The notes below the pieces were generated by a model, which was given only the letters and a program-made list of their open reading frames with translations, was not told the origin of the DNA and searched no databases. From Rhodospirillaceae bacterium (GTDB lineage Bacteria > Pseudomonadota > Alphaproteobacteria > Rhodospirillales > Rhodospirillaceae), in assembly GCA_002737725.1 (NCBI GenBank), contig NSIP01000006.1, forward strand, positions 62,001-126,000: a DNA stretch of 64,000 nt. The letters run 5' to 3'. The translations under genes were made by a program, and so were the position numbers. Shown one piece after another: positions 1 to 9,327 of the stretch. Each line of letters starts with the position of its first letter. The stretch's first letter is position 1.

Positions 1-464
1 AAAACCACGCCCTTTCCCGCCGCCAGGCCATCGGCTTTGACGACTATTGGCGCACCTTTTTGACGCACATATGTTTTGGCAGCTTTGACGTCGGTAAAGC
101 GGCCATACCACGCGGTTGGAATATTGTTCTTGGTCAGCAGGTCCTTCATGAACCCCTTGGACCCCTCAATCCGTGCGGCAGAAGCGCTGGGCCCGAATGC
201 TTTAATGCCTGCAGCCGCGAGCCTGTCTACGAGTCCCGCAACGAGGGGGCCTTCAGGGCCGACCACCACGAAATCAATTTTGTTGCTGACGGCGAAGTTC
301 ACGATACCTGCCAGATCGTCAGCCGAGATCGCAACGCACTCGGCCGATTCGGCAATGCCTGGGTTACCGGGCGCGCAATAGAGTTTGTCGCACAGCGGAG
401 AAGCTGCGATAGCCCAACACAGGGCATGTTCACGTCCGCCGCCGCCGACCACTAAAACGCGCAT
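1..464 (-). CDS. purD: phosphoribosylamine-glycine ligase, N-terminal part (window edge)
   Basis: GAR synthetase joins phosphoribosylamine and glycine with ATP in cytosolic purine synthesis. The reverse strand translates from an ATG at 464 as [18 protein letters not shown], the typical PurD start with its Gly-rich loop. [18 protein letters not shown] and the ATP-grasp entry [14 protein letters not shown] follow. About 154 codons lie in the window and the rest is beyond base 1. It is divergent from the binding-protein gene starting at 565. The assignment is secure; only the C-terminal ATP-grasp part cannot be checked. Confidence 0.95.
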   Translation of the reverse strand, partial: MRVLVVGGGGREHALCWAIAASPLCDKLYCAPGNPGIAESAECVAISADDLAGIVNFAVSNKIDFVVVGPEGPLVAGLVDRLAAAGIKAFGPSASAARIEGSKGFMKDLLTKNNIPTAWYGRFTDVKAAKTYVRQKGAPIVVKADGLAAGKGVV

Positions 465-564
465 CTTGATCCCCGAATATCTGTCGTTGCGGTAGTTTTA
501 GCATAGCCAAATGATTTGGCGAGGCTGTCTTGGTTCTGGCGTTTGAGTGTGCGACATAGGACGC

Positions 565-2073
565 ATGACCAAGTTCTTTCGCTCTATCCTTTTCGCCGTA
601 GCACTCTGGTGCCCGTTTTCGGCCTGGGCGCAGAGCACGCTGAGGGTTGGTATTACGGCGCTACCCCCCAGTCAGTTTAATCCTTATGCCAATACGGGAC
701 TGCCCTATACGTATGTTTGGAGCGCGATCTTCGATGGACTCACGTTCATTGACGAGCAGGGTCAGGTTCAGCCTTGGTTGGCAACGTCATGGGAAAATAT
801 CGACCCGCTCACTTGGCGCTTCAATCTTCGTCGCGACGTGGTGTTCTCAGATGGCACACCCTTTAACGCCGAAGCGGTTGTCGTGGTGACAGAATTGTTG
901 ACAGGCCCGGCGGCCATTCGTGAAATCGTTGCACGGATGATGTCGTTCTTAGAGTCTGCCCGCGCCATTGATACCTTCACCGTCGAAATCAAGACGAAGG
1001 TTCCCACGCCACTGCTGCCACGTTTTTTACCGCAGTTTCATATGATCTCGCCGACACAATTGAAAGCCAAGGGCCTCGAGGGCTTTGCCAAGGCTCCGGT
1101 TGCCACCGGGCCTTATGTGGTTGAGCGCATTGAGGACACGAAAATTATCCTTCGGGCGAATGAGACGTCCTGGCGCAAACCATCCATCGCGCGGCTGGAA
1201 TTTATTGCCAACCCCGAAGCCTCCACACGTAAACTTGCGTTGATCTCTGGCAGCATGGACATCGCGCTGAATTTGGGCCCCGAAGAAACCAGCTCGCTAA
1301 AATCTGAAGGCGGGCGCGAGTTTTTTTGGCTCGATTCCGCCGTATACTCCTACCAATTCGTTGGCTCGAAGGATAACCCGTTTGGCATTGCCCCGTTTAA
1401 AGACATTCGGGTTCGCGAAGCATTGAACCTGGCGATCGACCGCAAATCCATTATCGCGGCACTCCTCGACGGTCACACGGTTCCGGCCACGCAACCAGCA
1501 CCATCAGAAACCTATGGGTTCAATCCTGATCTGCCTGAGATTGCGTATGACCCCGTCAGGGCAAAACGTCTCTTGGCCGAGGCAGGCTACGCTGAGGGTT
1601 TTAGTTTTGTGATGGAGGCGACGGTGGGTTCAAGCCCTGCGGACGCCGCGTTGCATCAAACTGTTGCGCAGTATCTTCAGGCTGTTGGCGTGAAGATGTC
1701 CGTGCGGCTGATTTCGACCAACCAGCTTATTCGCAACGTGGTCGAGGGTGGCTGGACCGGCCAAGCCTTCGGGCTGTTTTATAATCATGAGCCAACAGCC
1801 GACGTGTTGCGCGCGCTGGACACCCACTCCTGTCTTTGGCACCGTTCTTGGTATTGCAATCCGGCCACCACACCGATGATCACGGCTGCGCACCGCGAGT
1901 TTGATGCAGGCAAGAGCTTGAGGTTACGTCAAGAGATCATGGCGGCTTATCGCAATGACTGGGCAGCGATTTTTATGTACCAAGCGGTTCGATTTGCCGG
2001 CGCGCGGGCGAACGTGTCGGGCTTAAAGGTTGTGAATAATTTTATCCTGTTTGATCAGATTCGATTGAACTGA
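565..2073 (+). CDS. ABC transporter substrate-binding protein, peptide/nickel type (SBP family 5)
   Basis: Predicted periplasmic solute receptor of a Dpp/Opp-type ABC importer, about 502 residues. The ATG at 565 is preferred over an in-frame GTG at 547 because it starts directly with a signal peptide (MTKFFRSILFAVALWC..AWA, cleavage before QSTLRVG). The mature part has family-5 marks: NPYANTGLPYTYVW, LATSWENIDPLTWRFNLR, an FSDGTPFNAEAVV block near residue 100, and VREALNLAIDRKSII in the second lobe. No permease or ATPase genes adjoin, so this is an orphan receptor here and its ligand is unknown. Its TGA overlaps the next ATG by one base (TGATG at 2071-2075), so the two genes are probably co-translated. 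Confidence 0.85.
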   Translation: MTKFFRSILFAVALWCPFSAWAQSTLRVGITALPPSQFNPYANTGLPYTYVWSAIFDGLTFIDEQGQVQPWLATSWENIDPLTWRFNLRRDVVFSDGTPFNAEAVVVVTELLTGPAAIREIVARMMSFLESARAIDTFTVEIKTKVPTPLLPRFLPQFHMISPTQLKAKGLEGFAKAPVATGPYVVERIEDTKIILRANETSWRKPSIARLEFIANPEASTRKLALISGSMDIALNLGPEETSSLKSEGGREFFWLDSAVYSYQFVGSKDNPFGIAPFKDIRVREALNLAIDRKSIIAALLDGHTVPATQPAPSETYGFNPDLPEIAYDPVRAKRLLAEAGYAEGFSFVMEATVGSSPADAALHQTVAQYLQAVGVKMSVRLISTNQLIRNVVEGGWTGQAFGLFYNHEPTADVLRALDTHSCLWHRSWYCNPATTPMITAAHREFDAGKSLRLRQEIMAAYRNDWAAIFMYQAVRFAGARANVSGLKVVNNFILFDQIRLN

Positions 2074-2873
2074 TGGCTACGTTGAACGCCCCGCGCAAAG
2101 GCTATGTTGAGACCAAAGATGGCCAACTCCATTTTTGGAGGTCGGGCGGCGGGCCCGTCTTGGTGTGCTTGCATCAAGCATCGCAGGATTCGAGTGAATA
2201 TCACGCTCTGATCCCCACACTCGCACCACATCACACGCTGATTGCATTCGACTTGCCGGGGCACGGCCAGTCCTTTGATCCACCGCGGGAGTATGATGTT
2301 CCCGATTATGCCCAAACGCTGATGGAGGCCGTGGAAAAATTGAAACTCGGTCGCGTTGCTGTTCTGGGCCACCACAGTGGCTCGGTCTTTGCGCTTGAAA
2401 TGGCCGCGGGCTTTCCACACAACGTGAGCAAAGCAATTCTTTCCGGAATGAGCTGGCGGTCTGCCGAAAACGTTCAAGCGCTGCTCGAGAGTCGGGCCGC
2501 TCGCCACTTGCCGGTGACCGAGGATGGCCAATTCCTCTCGACGATGTGGGGCACATATGCGGCATTAGTTGGCGAGGGCATGCCGCTGGATTCTGTGCTT
2601 GAGCCCTATCTCGTCAATCAGTTGATGCGTCTGCGACCTTACGATGCGCACAATGTCGTGCTGGCTTGGGATAAAAGGCCCGCCATGCGCGCACTGAGTT
2701 GCCCGGCGTTAATCCTGCAAGGCGAGCGAGATGTCTTTGTGGTTGGCCAAGATAAACTCATGGAGCTAATGCCATCGGCTCAGCGCAAAGTCATTGCGGG
2801 GGCCGGGGCATTCAGCTTTCGCGACCGACCCCATGAGGCAGCCCAAATCATTCAAGAGTTTCTCGCGCTATAA
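2073..2873 (+). CDS. alpha/beta-hydrolase fold protein with non-canonical nucleophile elbow
   Basis: Alpha/beta-hydrolase fold protein of 266 residues, no signal peptide, translationally coupled to the preceding binding protein. Fold marks are VLVCLHQASQDSSEY (oxyanion region), LIAFDLPGHGQS near residues 56-66, VAVLGHHSGS near 95-104 and LILQGERDVF late. The usual G-x-S-x-G elbow reads G-H-H-S-G, so aligning on the glycines puts His101 at the nucleophile position with Ser102 one place late. The usual late catalytic His (GxGHF) reads GAGAF. It may act through a shifted serine or be a non-hydrolytic member. The gene at 39061 has the same G-x-H-[ST]-G elbow. Substrate unknown. Confidence 0.8.
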   Translation: MATLNAPRKGYVETKDGQLHFWRSGGGPVLVCLHQASQDSSEYHALIPTLAPHHTLIAFDLPGHGQSFDPPREYDVPDYAQTLMEAVEKLKLGRVAVLGHHSGSVFALEMAAGFPHNVSKAILSGMSWRSAENVQALLESRAARHLPVTEDGQFLSTMWGTYAALVGEGMPLDSVLEPYLVNQLMRLRPYDAHNVVLAWDKRPAMRALSCPALILQGERDVFVVGQDKLMELMPSAQRKVIAGAGAFSFRDRPHEAAQIIQEFLAL

Positions 2874-2897
2874 CGCACGGCGTGGCATAACTGCGCC

Positions 2898-4322
2898 ATG
2901 AGCGAATCGCCCCCAGAGCCAGTTCATAATCTGCCCGCGTTCACCGTTAGCGAACTGTCGGCGTCGCTGAAACGCACCGTCGAGGATGCGTTTGGGTATG
3001 TGCGTGTGCGTGGCGAAGTTTCACAGCCCAAGGTCGCGACGTCTGGGCATTGTTATCTGCGCCTCAAGGACGAAACCGCAGTGCTCGATGGTGTGATTTG
3101 GCGCGGCAGTATGGCCAAGCTCAAGATCAAACTTGAAGAAGGCATGGACGTGATTGCGACCGGTCGCATCACGACATATCCCGGCAAATCCAGCTACCAA
3201 ATTGTGATCGATTCGGTTGAGCTGGCGGGGGTAGGTGCGCTGCTCAAGTTACTAGAGGATCGGCGCAAGATGCTCGCAGCCGAAGGTCTTTTTAACGAGG
3301 ACCGTAAGAAACCCATCCCCTATTTGCCCGGCGTGATCGGTGTTGTGACATCGCCAACAGGCGCAGTCATCCGCGATATTATCCATCGCGTCAGTGATCG
3401 GTTTCCGCGTCGCATTATCGTCTGGCCGGTGCGTGTGCAGGGCGAGGGGGCGGCTGAAGAGGTTGCCGCAGCCATTCAAGGGTTTAATGCGTTGAAAGTT
3501 GGTGGTGCTATTCCACGCCCCGATGTTCTGATTGTGGCGCGCGGGGGTGGCAGTTTGGAAGACCTGTGGGCCTTCAATGAAGAGGTTGTGGTTCGAGCGG
3601 CGGCGGCCTCGGCCATCCCGCTCATTGCAGCTGTTGGTCATGAGACGGACTGGACCTTAATTGATTACGCGGCTGATCGTCGTGCGCCGACACCAACGGC
3701 CGCAGCAGAGTTGGCGGTGCCGGTGCGTATCGATCTGGTTGCTGACCTCCAACAACGCGCTATGCGTTTATTGCAATCGATCGGCCGCACATTGAGCGAT
3801 CTGAAAATACGGCTCGATGGTTTAGTACGCGGTATCCCGCGACTTGATGCCGTTGTGGCTGAGAAAGAACAAGCGCTTGACGGTCTTGTGGAACGGCTGA
3901 AGCTTGGACCGCGCGCCTTGCTTCAAGCCAAGGGCCAAGACTTAAATGTTTTATCTGCGGGTCTTAATTTGACACGCCTTCGGCGTGACATTGAACGCCA
4001 TGTGCTGGATCTCAAACAATTCCATAGTCGTCTTTCGCGCGCGTCCGCTCGTGCATTTTCTGATGCGAGTAATGAATTGGCCGCACTTGCAGCGCGGATC
4101 GAATCGGTCTCTCCGCAGCGCGTGCTTGAGCGCGGGTACGCCATGGTGCTGGGCCCCGACGGACCGATCACCAGCGTAAAAAACGCACTGGCTGGCAGCA
4201 AAGTGGATGTGAGGTTCGCTGATGGGCAAGTTGCCGCCCAGATTGGTGCGATGGGGTCGGACTCAGCCACTCCCCATAAGCGAAAAACACCGGCAGGCGG
4301 CAATCAGGGCAGTCTCTTCTGA
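2898..4322 (+). CDS. xseA: exodeoxyribonuclease VII large subunit
   Basis: Large subunit of ExoVII, which degrades single-stranded DNA in mismatch repair and end processing together with XseB (not seen here). At 474 residues it is of normal length. The N-terminal OB-fold (about 15-110) starts FTVSELSASLKRTVEDAFG and contains VRVRGEVSQPK. The catalytic region has IGVVTSPTGAVIRDI, VARGGGSLEDLWAFN, PLIAAVGHETDWTLID and DRRAPTPTAAAELAVP. A long helical/coiled part ends with VLERGYAMVLGPDG. It ends TGATG, overlapping the downstream peptidase start by one base. Identity is secure. Confidence 0.96.
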   Translation: MSESPPEPVHNLPAFTVSELSASLKRTVEDAFGYVRVRGEVSQPKVATSGHCYLRLKDETAVLDGVIWRGSMAKLKIKLEEGMDVIATGRITTYPGKSSYQIVIDSVELAGVGALLKLLEDRRKMLAAEGLFNEDRKKPIPYLPGVIGVVTSPTGAVIRDIIHRVSDRFPRRIIVWPVRVQGEGAAEEVAAAIQGFNALKVGGAIPRPDVLIVARGGGSLEDLWAFNEEVVVRAAAASAIPLIAAVGHETDWTLIDYAADRRAPTPTAAAELAVPVRIDLVADLQQRAMRLLQSIGRTLSDLKIRLDGLVRGIPRLDAVVAEKEQALDGLVERLKLGPRALLQAKGQDLNVLSAGLNLTRLRRDIERHVLDLKQFHSRLSRASARAFSDASNELAALAARIESVSPQRVLERGYAMVLGPDGPITSVKNALAGSKVDVRFADGQVAAQIGAMGSDSATPHKRKTPAGGNQGSLF

Positions 4323-5140
4323 TGCGCCGCGCTACACTTGTGTTGCTCTTCGGTCTGGCCACTCCAGTTCTGGCAGATGATATCGACATCTCTGGCCGTC
4401 TTGAGCAGGGCGGCTTAGCTGTCGGTCGCGTTCCAGCCGGAGCAAGTGTGCGATTTAATGACCGTGCCATTGCGACAACCGACGCGGGCACTTTTGTCAT
4501 TGGCTTTGATCGAGATGCCCCTGCCGTGTCAGAAGTTGTTGTCATTCTGCCCGATGGCAAAACACAGAAAAAGTCACTCGAAATTATACCGCGCCACTGG
4601 CAAATCGAACGCGTCGATGGGCTGCCTCAAAAATTGGTGACGCCAGATCCCGCGACCGAAGCCCACATCGCGCAAGATAATCAATTAATGGTCGCCGCTC
4701 GTGAGCGTACCGAACCTATCCCGTTTTATGAGTCTGGATTTATTCGCCCAGCCGAGGGCCGCATTTCAGGCGTGTTTGGCAGTCAGCGCATTCTCAACGG
4801 CGTGCCGCGCAGACCCCATGTGGGTTTGGACATCGCCGGACCCGTGGGTACGCCGGTCAGCGCATCGGCTGACGGGATTGTGTCGCTGGCTAAAGCTGAC
4901 ATGATTCTGACAGGTCAAACTGTGGTTATCGAGCACGGCTTTGGGCTCGACACGGTCTACATCCACATGAGTGAGATTCGGGTGAAGGATGGTGCGCACG
5001 TCAAGCAAGGCGACGTCATTGGGGCGATTGGTCAAAGCGGGCGCGCCAACGGCCCGCATTTACATTTTGGCGTGATGTGGTTCAACACGCGGCTAGACCC
5101 GGAAACGATTTTGGCTGTGATGCCAGCGAAAAAAAACTAG
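4322..5140 (+). CDS. M23 (LytM-type) peptidase, secreted
   Basis: Predicted periplasmic zinc metallopeptidase or LytM-type hydrolase regulator, 272 residues. A short signal peptide (MRRATLVLLFGLATPVLA) precedes a beta-rich N-terminal domain (about 20-130). The C-terminal LytM domain carries all catalytic residues: H166 and D170 in PHVGLDIAG, H215 in YIHM, and HLH at 246-248 in GPHLHFG, so it should be active on peptidoglycan cross-bridges. It is coupled to xseA by a one-base overlap. Its 3' end overlaps lpxK on the other strand by 4 bp. Confidence 0.88.
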   Translation: MRRATLVLLFGLATPVLADDIDISGRLEQGGLAVGRVPAGASVRFNDRAIATTDAGTFVIGFDRDAPAVSEVVVILPDGKTQKKSLEIIPRHWQIERVDGLPQKLVTPDPATEAHIAQDNQLMVAARERTEPIPFYESGFIRPAEGRISGVFGSQRILNGVPRRPHVGLDIAGPVGTPVSASADGIVSLAKADMILTGQTVVIEHGFGLDTVYIHMSEIRVKDGAHVKQGDVIGAIGQSGRANGPHLHFGVMWFNTRLDPETILAVMPAKKN

Positions 5141-6114
5141 CGCCGGTGCCCAAGCGTAGCATCGAGCAGCCGATCAATGTCAGAGTCGTTGTCCCAGAGC
5201 ACATCAACATCCACGACGTCCACTTGTTGGCGCTGATCGTCTGACAAACGCACAGCGTCTTTGGCGGTCGTCACGGGAATCGCGTTGATGGCGAAGGCTT
5301 CGTCCAAGATGGGTTGAATGTCAGACGGCCCGAACGGCTCATGATCTTCGAACGGATGTTTGGCCATCACCCGCGCGCCGATGGCCTGAAGCATGTCAAA
5401 GAATTTCTGCGGATTGCCAATGCCAGCAAATGCCACGACAGCGCGGCCTTGCAACGATAGCGCCCGCCGGTCCGGAGTGAGGTCAGCGCGAAACTGTTTC
5501 AGGGAGGCGGGCAGTCGCCCCGATACGCCGTGGAGGTCCTGTCCCATAAAGATGACAGCATCGGCCCGCGTGAGCGCATCGGCGGGGTTTTCGCGCAAAG
5601 GCCCTGCTGGAAAAATGAATCCATTGCCAAAGGGGCACGCGCCGTCGAGCACGACGATTCGAAAATCTTTGTGGATGCCCGGATGCTGGTGACCATCATC
5701 AAGCAACACGACGCTAGCTCCGTCTGCGGCGGAAGCGCGGGCACCATCGATGCGTTTGCGCGCCACCCAGGTTGGGCAGATGGCGGCATGTAACAGCGCT
5801 TCATCGCCGACCTCGCGTGAGGTGTGGATGCTGGGGTCGACCCGCACGGGACCTCGCAACGATCCGCCATATCCGCGCAAGACCACAGCTGGTCGTATGC
5901 CTCGTTCGAGAAGGCGCTTGGCCAGTGAGATGGTGATGGGTGTTTTGCCAGCACCACCAACAGTGACGCCGCCAATCGAAATCACGGGCACGGGCGCGCG
6001 TGGAGCATTCTCGCGTGACGCGCGCGCGGTGGTGACGGCACCATAAATGCGGCCAAAGGGCTCTAGTATCCGCGACAAGCCCTGATCGGTTGTCCAGAAC
6101 TCAGGCGCGCGCAT
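5137..6114 (-). CDS. lpxK: tetraacyldisaccharide 4'-kinase
   Basis: LpxK phosphorylates the 4' position of the lipid A disaccharide at the inner membrane. The start is placed at the ATG at 6114 (MRAPEFWTTD, the typical LpxK N-terminus) rather than one eight codons upstream. The Walker A variant GGVTVGGAGKTP lies near residues 48-59, with RGYGG, VLLDDGHQH and later HPFEDHEPF. Length is 325 residues, normal for the family. It overlaps the 3' end of the upstream DUF374 acyltransferase by 14 bp, indicating one envelope-lipid operon read leftward. Confidence 0.94.
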   Translation of the reverse strand: MRAPEFWTTDQGLSRILEPFGRIYGAVTTARASRENAPRAPVPVISIGGVTVGGAGKTPITISLAKRLLERGIRPAVVLRGYGGSLRGPVRVDPSIHTSREVGDEALLHAAICPTWVARKRIDGARASAADGASVVLLDDGHQHPGIHKDFRIVVLDGACPFGNGFIFPAGPLRENPADALTRADAVIFMGQDLHGVSGRLPASLKQFRADLTPDRRALSLQGRAVVAFAGIGNPQKFFDMLQAIGARVMAKHPFEDHEPFGPSDIQPILDEAFAINAIPVTTAKDAVRLSDDQRQQVDVVDVDVLWDNDSDIDRLLDATLGHRR

Positions 6115-6790
6115 CGGCGGCCTCGTCGGCAGCAGCACTCACGCGGTTAAGTTCGTCCTGCAAGCGTTGCTGCAAGGCGCGTGCTGTGGCCTCATCACAG
6201 TCACGCGGCACTACGATGGGGTTTCCCCAAACCATTGCACCACGACTAAAAGGCAGGCCTACGATCAGCCGATCCCAAGTTTTGGCTTTGATGCGGTTAC
6301 TGACTGACACTGCGGCGGGCAGAATGGCAGCTCCAGAAAGACGCGCCAAGGCAATCACGCCGTCCTGAGCAACGTGGACAGGCCCACGCGGGCCATCGGG
6401 CGTAATGCCTATGCTTTCACCGGCTTTGAGTTTGCGTACGAGTTCGCGCACCGCGCCGCCACCACCGCGCGTCGAGGAGCCTGCGATGGTTTTAATCCCG
6501 AAGGCACCGACCGCGCGCGCAATCAATTGGCCGTCAGGGTGCCCCGAAATCAGCATGTGAAAGGGTTCGCTTGATTGCCAGCAATAGGGCATTAACGCTA
6601 AACGATTGTGCCAGAACGCGACGATGATCGGGGCTTCTCCGCGCCAAGCCGGTTCTGCGCCCGCGGCGTTGATGGTGCTCCAGCGCGAAGTTGCTTTGAC
6701 CCAGCGGATATAGCTGGAGGTCAGTTTGCCTAGTCCAGCGCGAACCTTCGGGTGGCGGCTGACGTGCTTGATGCGATTGCGCAGGCTCAT
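6101..6790 (-). CDS. DUF374 lysophospholipid acyltransferase family protein
   Basis: Member of the DUF374 branch of the PlsC/LPLAT acyltransferases, 229 residues, often found beside lpxK or kdtA in alphaproteobacteria. The family block shows as AFWHNRLALMPY (near 55-66, a variant of the H-x4-D region), ISGHPDGQLIARAVG and the TPDGPRGP motif. It probably acts in lipid A or phospholipid acylation at the cytoplasmic membrane; the substrate is not known. Transcribed with lpxK. Confidence 0.86.
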   Translation of the reverse strand: MSLRNRIKHVSRHPKVRAGLGKLTSSYIRWVKATSRWSTINAAGAEPAWRGEAPIIVAFWHNRLALMPYCWQSSEPFHMLISGHPDGQLIARAVGAFGIKTIAGSSTRGGGGAVRELVRKLKAGESIGITPDGPRGPVHVAQDGVIALARLSGAAILPAAVSVSNRIKAKTWDRLIVGLPFSRGAMVWGNPIVVPRDCDEATARALQQRLQDELNRVSAAADEAADARA

Positions 6791-7004
6791 CTAGCGGTCC
6801 GATTCTAACATTCGCATCTCAGTTCCGTTGCTCTCGTGGGGCGAATGACAAATCCGCTCCACCCATGCCGTTCGGCGGCGATTTTATATGAGATTTCAGG
6901 GCTTTGTAGCTACTGCCTGAATTCTGTCATAGTTCCAAGATAATGTGATTTCGCCGTCTGTGAAGCGGTTGATTACGAATTTTGTGGATCATAGGAGAAC
7001 GCCG

Positions 7005-7241
7005 ATGGCCGACCCGCAACCCGACAATAAGAACTTGCTCTGGGCGATGATCGCTGGGGCCGTTGTGCTGCTCTTGGTGATTTACATCTTTGCTGGCGCG
7101 CAGCCACCGGCACCGCCTGCGTCTGCTCCTGCCGTGAGCGCGCCAGTGGCGCCGACGGAGCCCCCTGCAGCAACCGCGCCCGAAGCGCCGCCAACTTCGA
7201 TGCCTGCTCCGCCTGATGCAGCCGCCAAACCGCCGACTTAG
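7005..7241 (+). CDS. small single-pass membrane protein with Pro/Ala-rich tail
   Basis: 78 residues from the ATG at 7005, chosen because AGGAGA lies 7 bases upstream. An earlier in-frame ATG at 6945 lacks a ribosome site. A short charged N-terminus (MADPQPDNKN) is followed by one strong transmembrane segment (LLWAMIAGAVVLLLVIYIFA, about 11-30) and then a tail made almost wholly of Pro, Ala and Ser. Composition suggests an anchored periplasmic linker or a small envelope factor. No family was recognised. It ends 4 bp inside the convergent glycosyltransferase gene. Confidence 0.6.
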   Translation: MADPQPDNKNLLWAMIAGAVVLLLVIYIFAGAQPPAPPASAPAVSAPVAPTEPPAATAPEAPPTSMPAPPDAAAKPPT

Positions 7242-8320
7242 TTCAACGCGCTGGGCTGCAACCGCGGCTGTGGTTTGCTTTGAGGCTTTGACTGGGATGA
7301 ACGATTCGCCTCAAGTGTTGCGACGTCAAAAACGCTGATGTTCGCAAGGAACTGTGCCGTGGACGCAGCCCATGAAAACGTCATTGCATGAGCCCTGCAC
7401 ATCGCGGGGTCGGCTTTCAAAGCGATCTCGATGGCCGCGTCAAGACTGTGATGGAGGCATCCAACGGGTTCTTGGCCAATGACATCGAGTGGACCCGGAA
7501 CGGGATAAGCTGCAACGGGAATGCCGCTCGCCAAGGCCTCAAGGAGCACGAGGCCAAATGTGTCCGTTAAACTGGGGAACACAAAGACATCGGCTGCAGC
7601 AAAATATTGTGCCAATTCCTCGCCTTGTTTCGCTCCCAAAAAAGCGGCATCTGGGTGCTTCCTTTTCAGCGCATCGAGTTGAGGCCCGTCACCAATGATG
7701 ACTTTCGTGCCTGCTGTGCGAACCTTTAAGAAGGCTTCTATATTCTTTTCGATCGCGACGCGACCGACGTAAAGCATGATCGGGCGTGGAAGATCCAAAA
7801 AATCTTTGCTGCGTGGTTTGAAAAGCTCGGTGTCAACGCCGCGGCTCCAGCGTTGGATGTTTTTGAACCCATGTGCGGTCAGCTCATTTTCGATGCTTTG
7901 TGTTGCAACCATCACGTTGCTGGCTTGGCTGTGAAACCAGTGCATCGCCTTGTAGGTCCATTGCTTTGGAATCAAGAAGCGCGCCTGCAGGTACTCTGGA
8001 AAACGCGTATGAAAGGCGGTCGTGAAGGGCACGCCACGCTTGACACAGTAATGACGGGCTGAGAGTCCGAGCGTGCCTTCTGTTGCAATATGGATCGCAC
8101 AAGGCCGATAGCTTTCAATCAGCTGCGCCATCTGCTTGCCAGGAAAGACGGCTAGTCGAATCTCAGGGTATGTCGGGCACGTGATAGTACGGAACTGATC
8201 GGGCGTGATGTAAATCACGTCATGTCCGGCTATCTCAAGTTCGGCCTTGAGGGTCGTTAAGGTTCTGACAACGCCGTTGACTTGGGGGTACCAGGCATCG
8301 GTGACGACGAGTATTCGCAT
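7238..8320 (-). CDS. glycosyltransferase family 4 (GT-B), MgtA-like
   Basis: Retaining GT-B glycosyltransferase of 360 residues. The N-terminus (MRILVVTDAWYPQVNGVVRT) and FHTRFPEYLQAR are typical of the alpha-mannosyl/glucosyltransferase subgroup acting on glycolipids. The donor-binding C-domain has YVGRVAIEKNIEAFL, VIIGDGP and the E-x7-E region FPSLTDTFGLVLLEALASG. Its start lies 64 bp inside the 3' end of the upstream metallophosphoesterase gene, a pairing common in alphaproteobacteria, so the two probably modify the same membrane lipid. The last residues are a low-complexity SQSKPQSKPQ tail. Confidence 0.87.
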   Translation of the reverse strand: MRILVVTDAWYPQVNGVVRTLTTLKAELEIAGHDVIYITPDQFRTITCPTYPEIRLAVFPGKQMAQLIESYRPCAIHIATEGTLGLSARHYCVKRGVPFTTAFHTRFPEYLQARFLIPKQWTYKAMHWFHSQASNVMVATQSIENELTAHGFKNIQRWSRGVDTELFKPRSKDFLDLPRPIMLYVGRVAIEKNIEAFLKVRTAGTKVIIGDGPQLDALKRKHPDAAFLGAKQGEELAQYFAAADVFVFPSLTDTFGLVLLEALASGIPVAAYPVPGPLDVIGQEPVGCLHHSLDAAIEIALKADPAMCRAHAMTFSWAASTAQFLANISVFDVATLEANRSSQSKPQSKPQPRLQPSALN

Positions 8321-9186
8321 TCTTTTCCTTTGTGAAACGCCTCCAGCGGTGAACGGGCGTTGACAGGGGTTTTGGCACGATCAGCCAATGGGGCAGGCAG
8401 AGCCAAGGGGGCATTTTCGCCAGGCACCAGGCCCCGCATATCAGCCCAAGCGACGATTTCAAATCGCCCGTCGTAATGTTCAACCAAGGCAGTGCAACTT
8501 TCGACCCAATCGCCGTCGTTGCAATACGTAATGCCGTCGATCTCTTTGATCTCGGCATGATGGATATGACCACAGATGACGCCATCAACCCCGCGGTCTT
8601 TGGCGAAGCGTGCCATTTCCTTTTCATAATTAGACATGAACTGAACGGCGTTCTTGACTTTATGCTTCAGGTATTTTGACAGCGACCAGTAGGGTAGCCC
8701 CAGAATGCGCCGCGCTGAATTGAGCCAGTTGTTCAGAGCGAGCGCAGCGGAGTAGGCCCCATCGCCTAATACCGCGAGCCATTTCGCATAAATCATCACG
8801 CCGTCGCATTCGTCGCCATGCATGACGAGGAAGCGCTTGCCTTGAATACCTTTGTGCAAAACGTCGCGACGAACTTTGATGCTGCCGAACTCAAGCCCGA
8901 TGTAATCACGCGCGAACTCATCGTGATTGCCGGGCACGTAAATGACGTCGGTACCCTTGCGCGCTTTGCGCAGGATTTTTTGCAACACGTCGTTGTGGGA
9001 CTGCAGCCAGTACCGACCTTTTTTCAGGCGCCATCCGTCGATAATGTCACCGACCAGATAAAGCTTGTCTGATTCTGTGTGCTTGAGAAAGTCGAGAAGG
9101 AAGTCGGCCTTGCAGCCACGCGTACCTAAATGAATATCGGAGATGAATATGGCGCGAAACTTCAAACTGTTGCCAACGGCGCGCAA
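8257..9186 (-). CDS. UDP-2,3-diacylglucosamine diphosphatase-like metallophosphoesterase
   Basis: Calcineurin-like phosphoesterase, 309 residues, resembling LpxH-type enzymes. All metal motifs are visible: SDIHLG (near 15-20), GDIIDG (46-51), YVPGNHDE (about 83-90), MHGDE and CGHIHHAE (about 198-205). The role could be cleavage of UDP-diacylglucosamine in lipid A synthesis or of a related lipid diphosphate. Partnership with the overlapping glycosyltransferase suggests an envelope glycolipid. The last about 50 residues are Pro/Ser/Ala-rich and poorly conserved in appearance. Confidence 0.84.
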   Translation of the reverse strand: MRAVGNSLKFRAIFISDIHLGTRGCKADFLLDFLKHTESDKLYLVGDIIDGWRLKKGRYWLQSHNDVLQKILRKARKGTDVIYVPGNHDEFARDYIGLEFGSIKVRRDVLHKGIQGKRFLVMHGDECDGVMIYAKWLAVLGDGAYSAALALNNWLNSARRILGLPYWSLSKYLKHKVKNAVQFMSNYEKEMARFAKDRGVDGVICGHIHHAEIKEIDGITYCNDGDWVESCTALVEHYDGRFEIVAWADMRGLVPGENAPLALPAPLADRAKTPVNARSPLEAFHKGKECEYSSSPMPGTPKSTALSEP

Positions 9187-9327
9187 ACGTGAACTCCATC
9201 TCTGGACCTAGCGCGCGGATACATATGTGAAGTCGAGTCGCTCGGCTAGACTCTCCCCCCTTAGTTTCGCGGAAGCTTCACCCCGCTGCAATATATCTGC
9301 AATGTAGTGGTTAAATCTGATGAGTTT

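Noticed and set aside
2055-2565. Minus-strand frames of about 160 codons inside the alpha/beta hydrolase gene
   Set aside because: They are complements of a well-supported gene and show no domain patterns.
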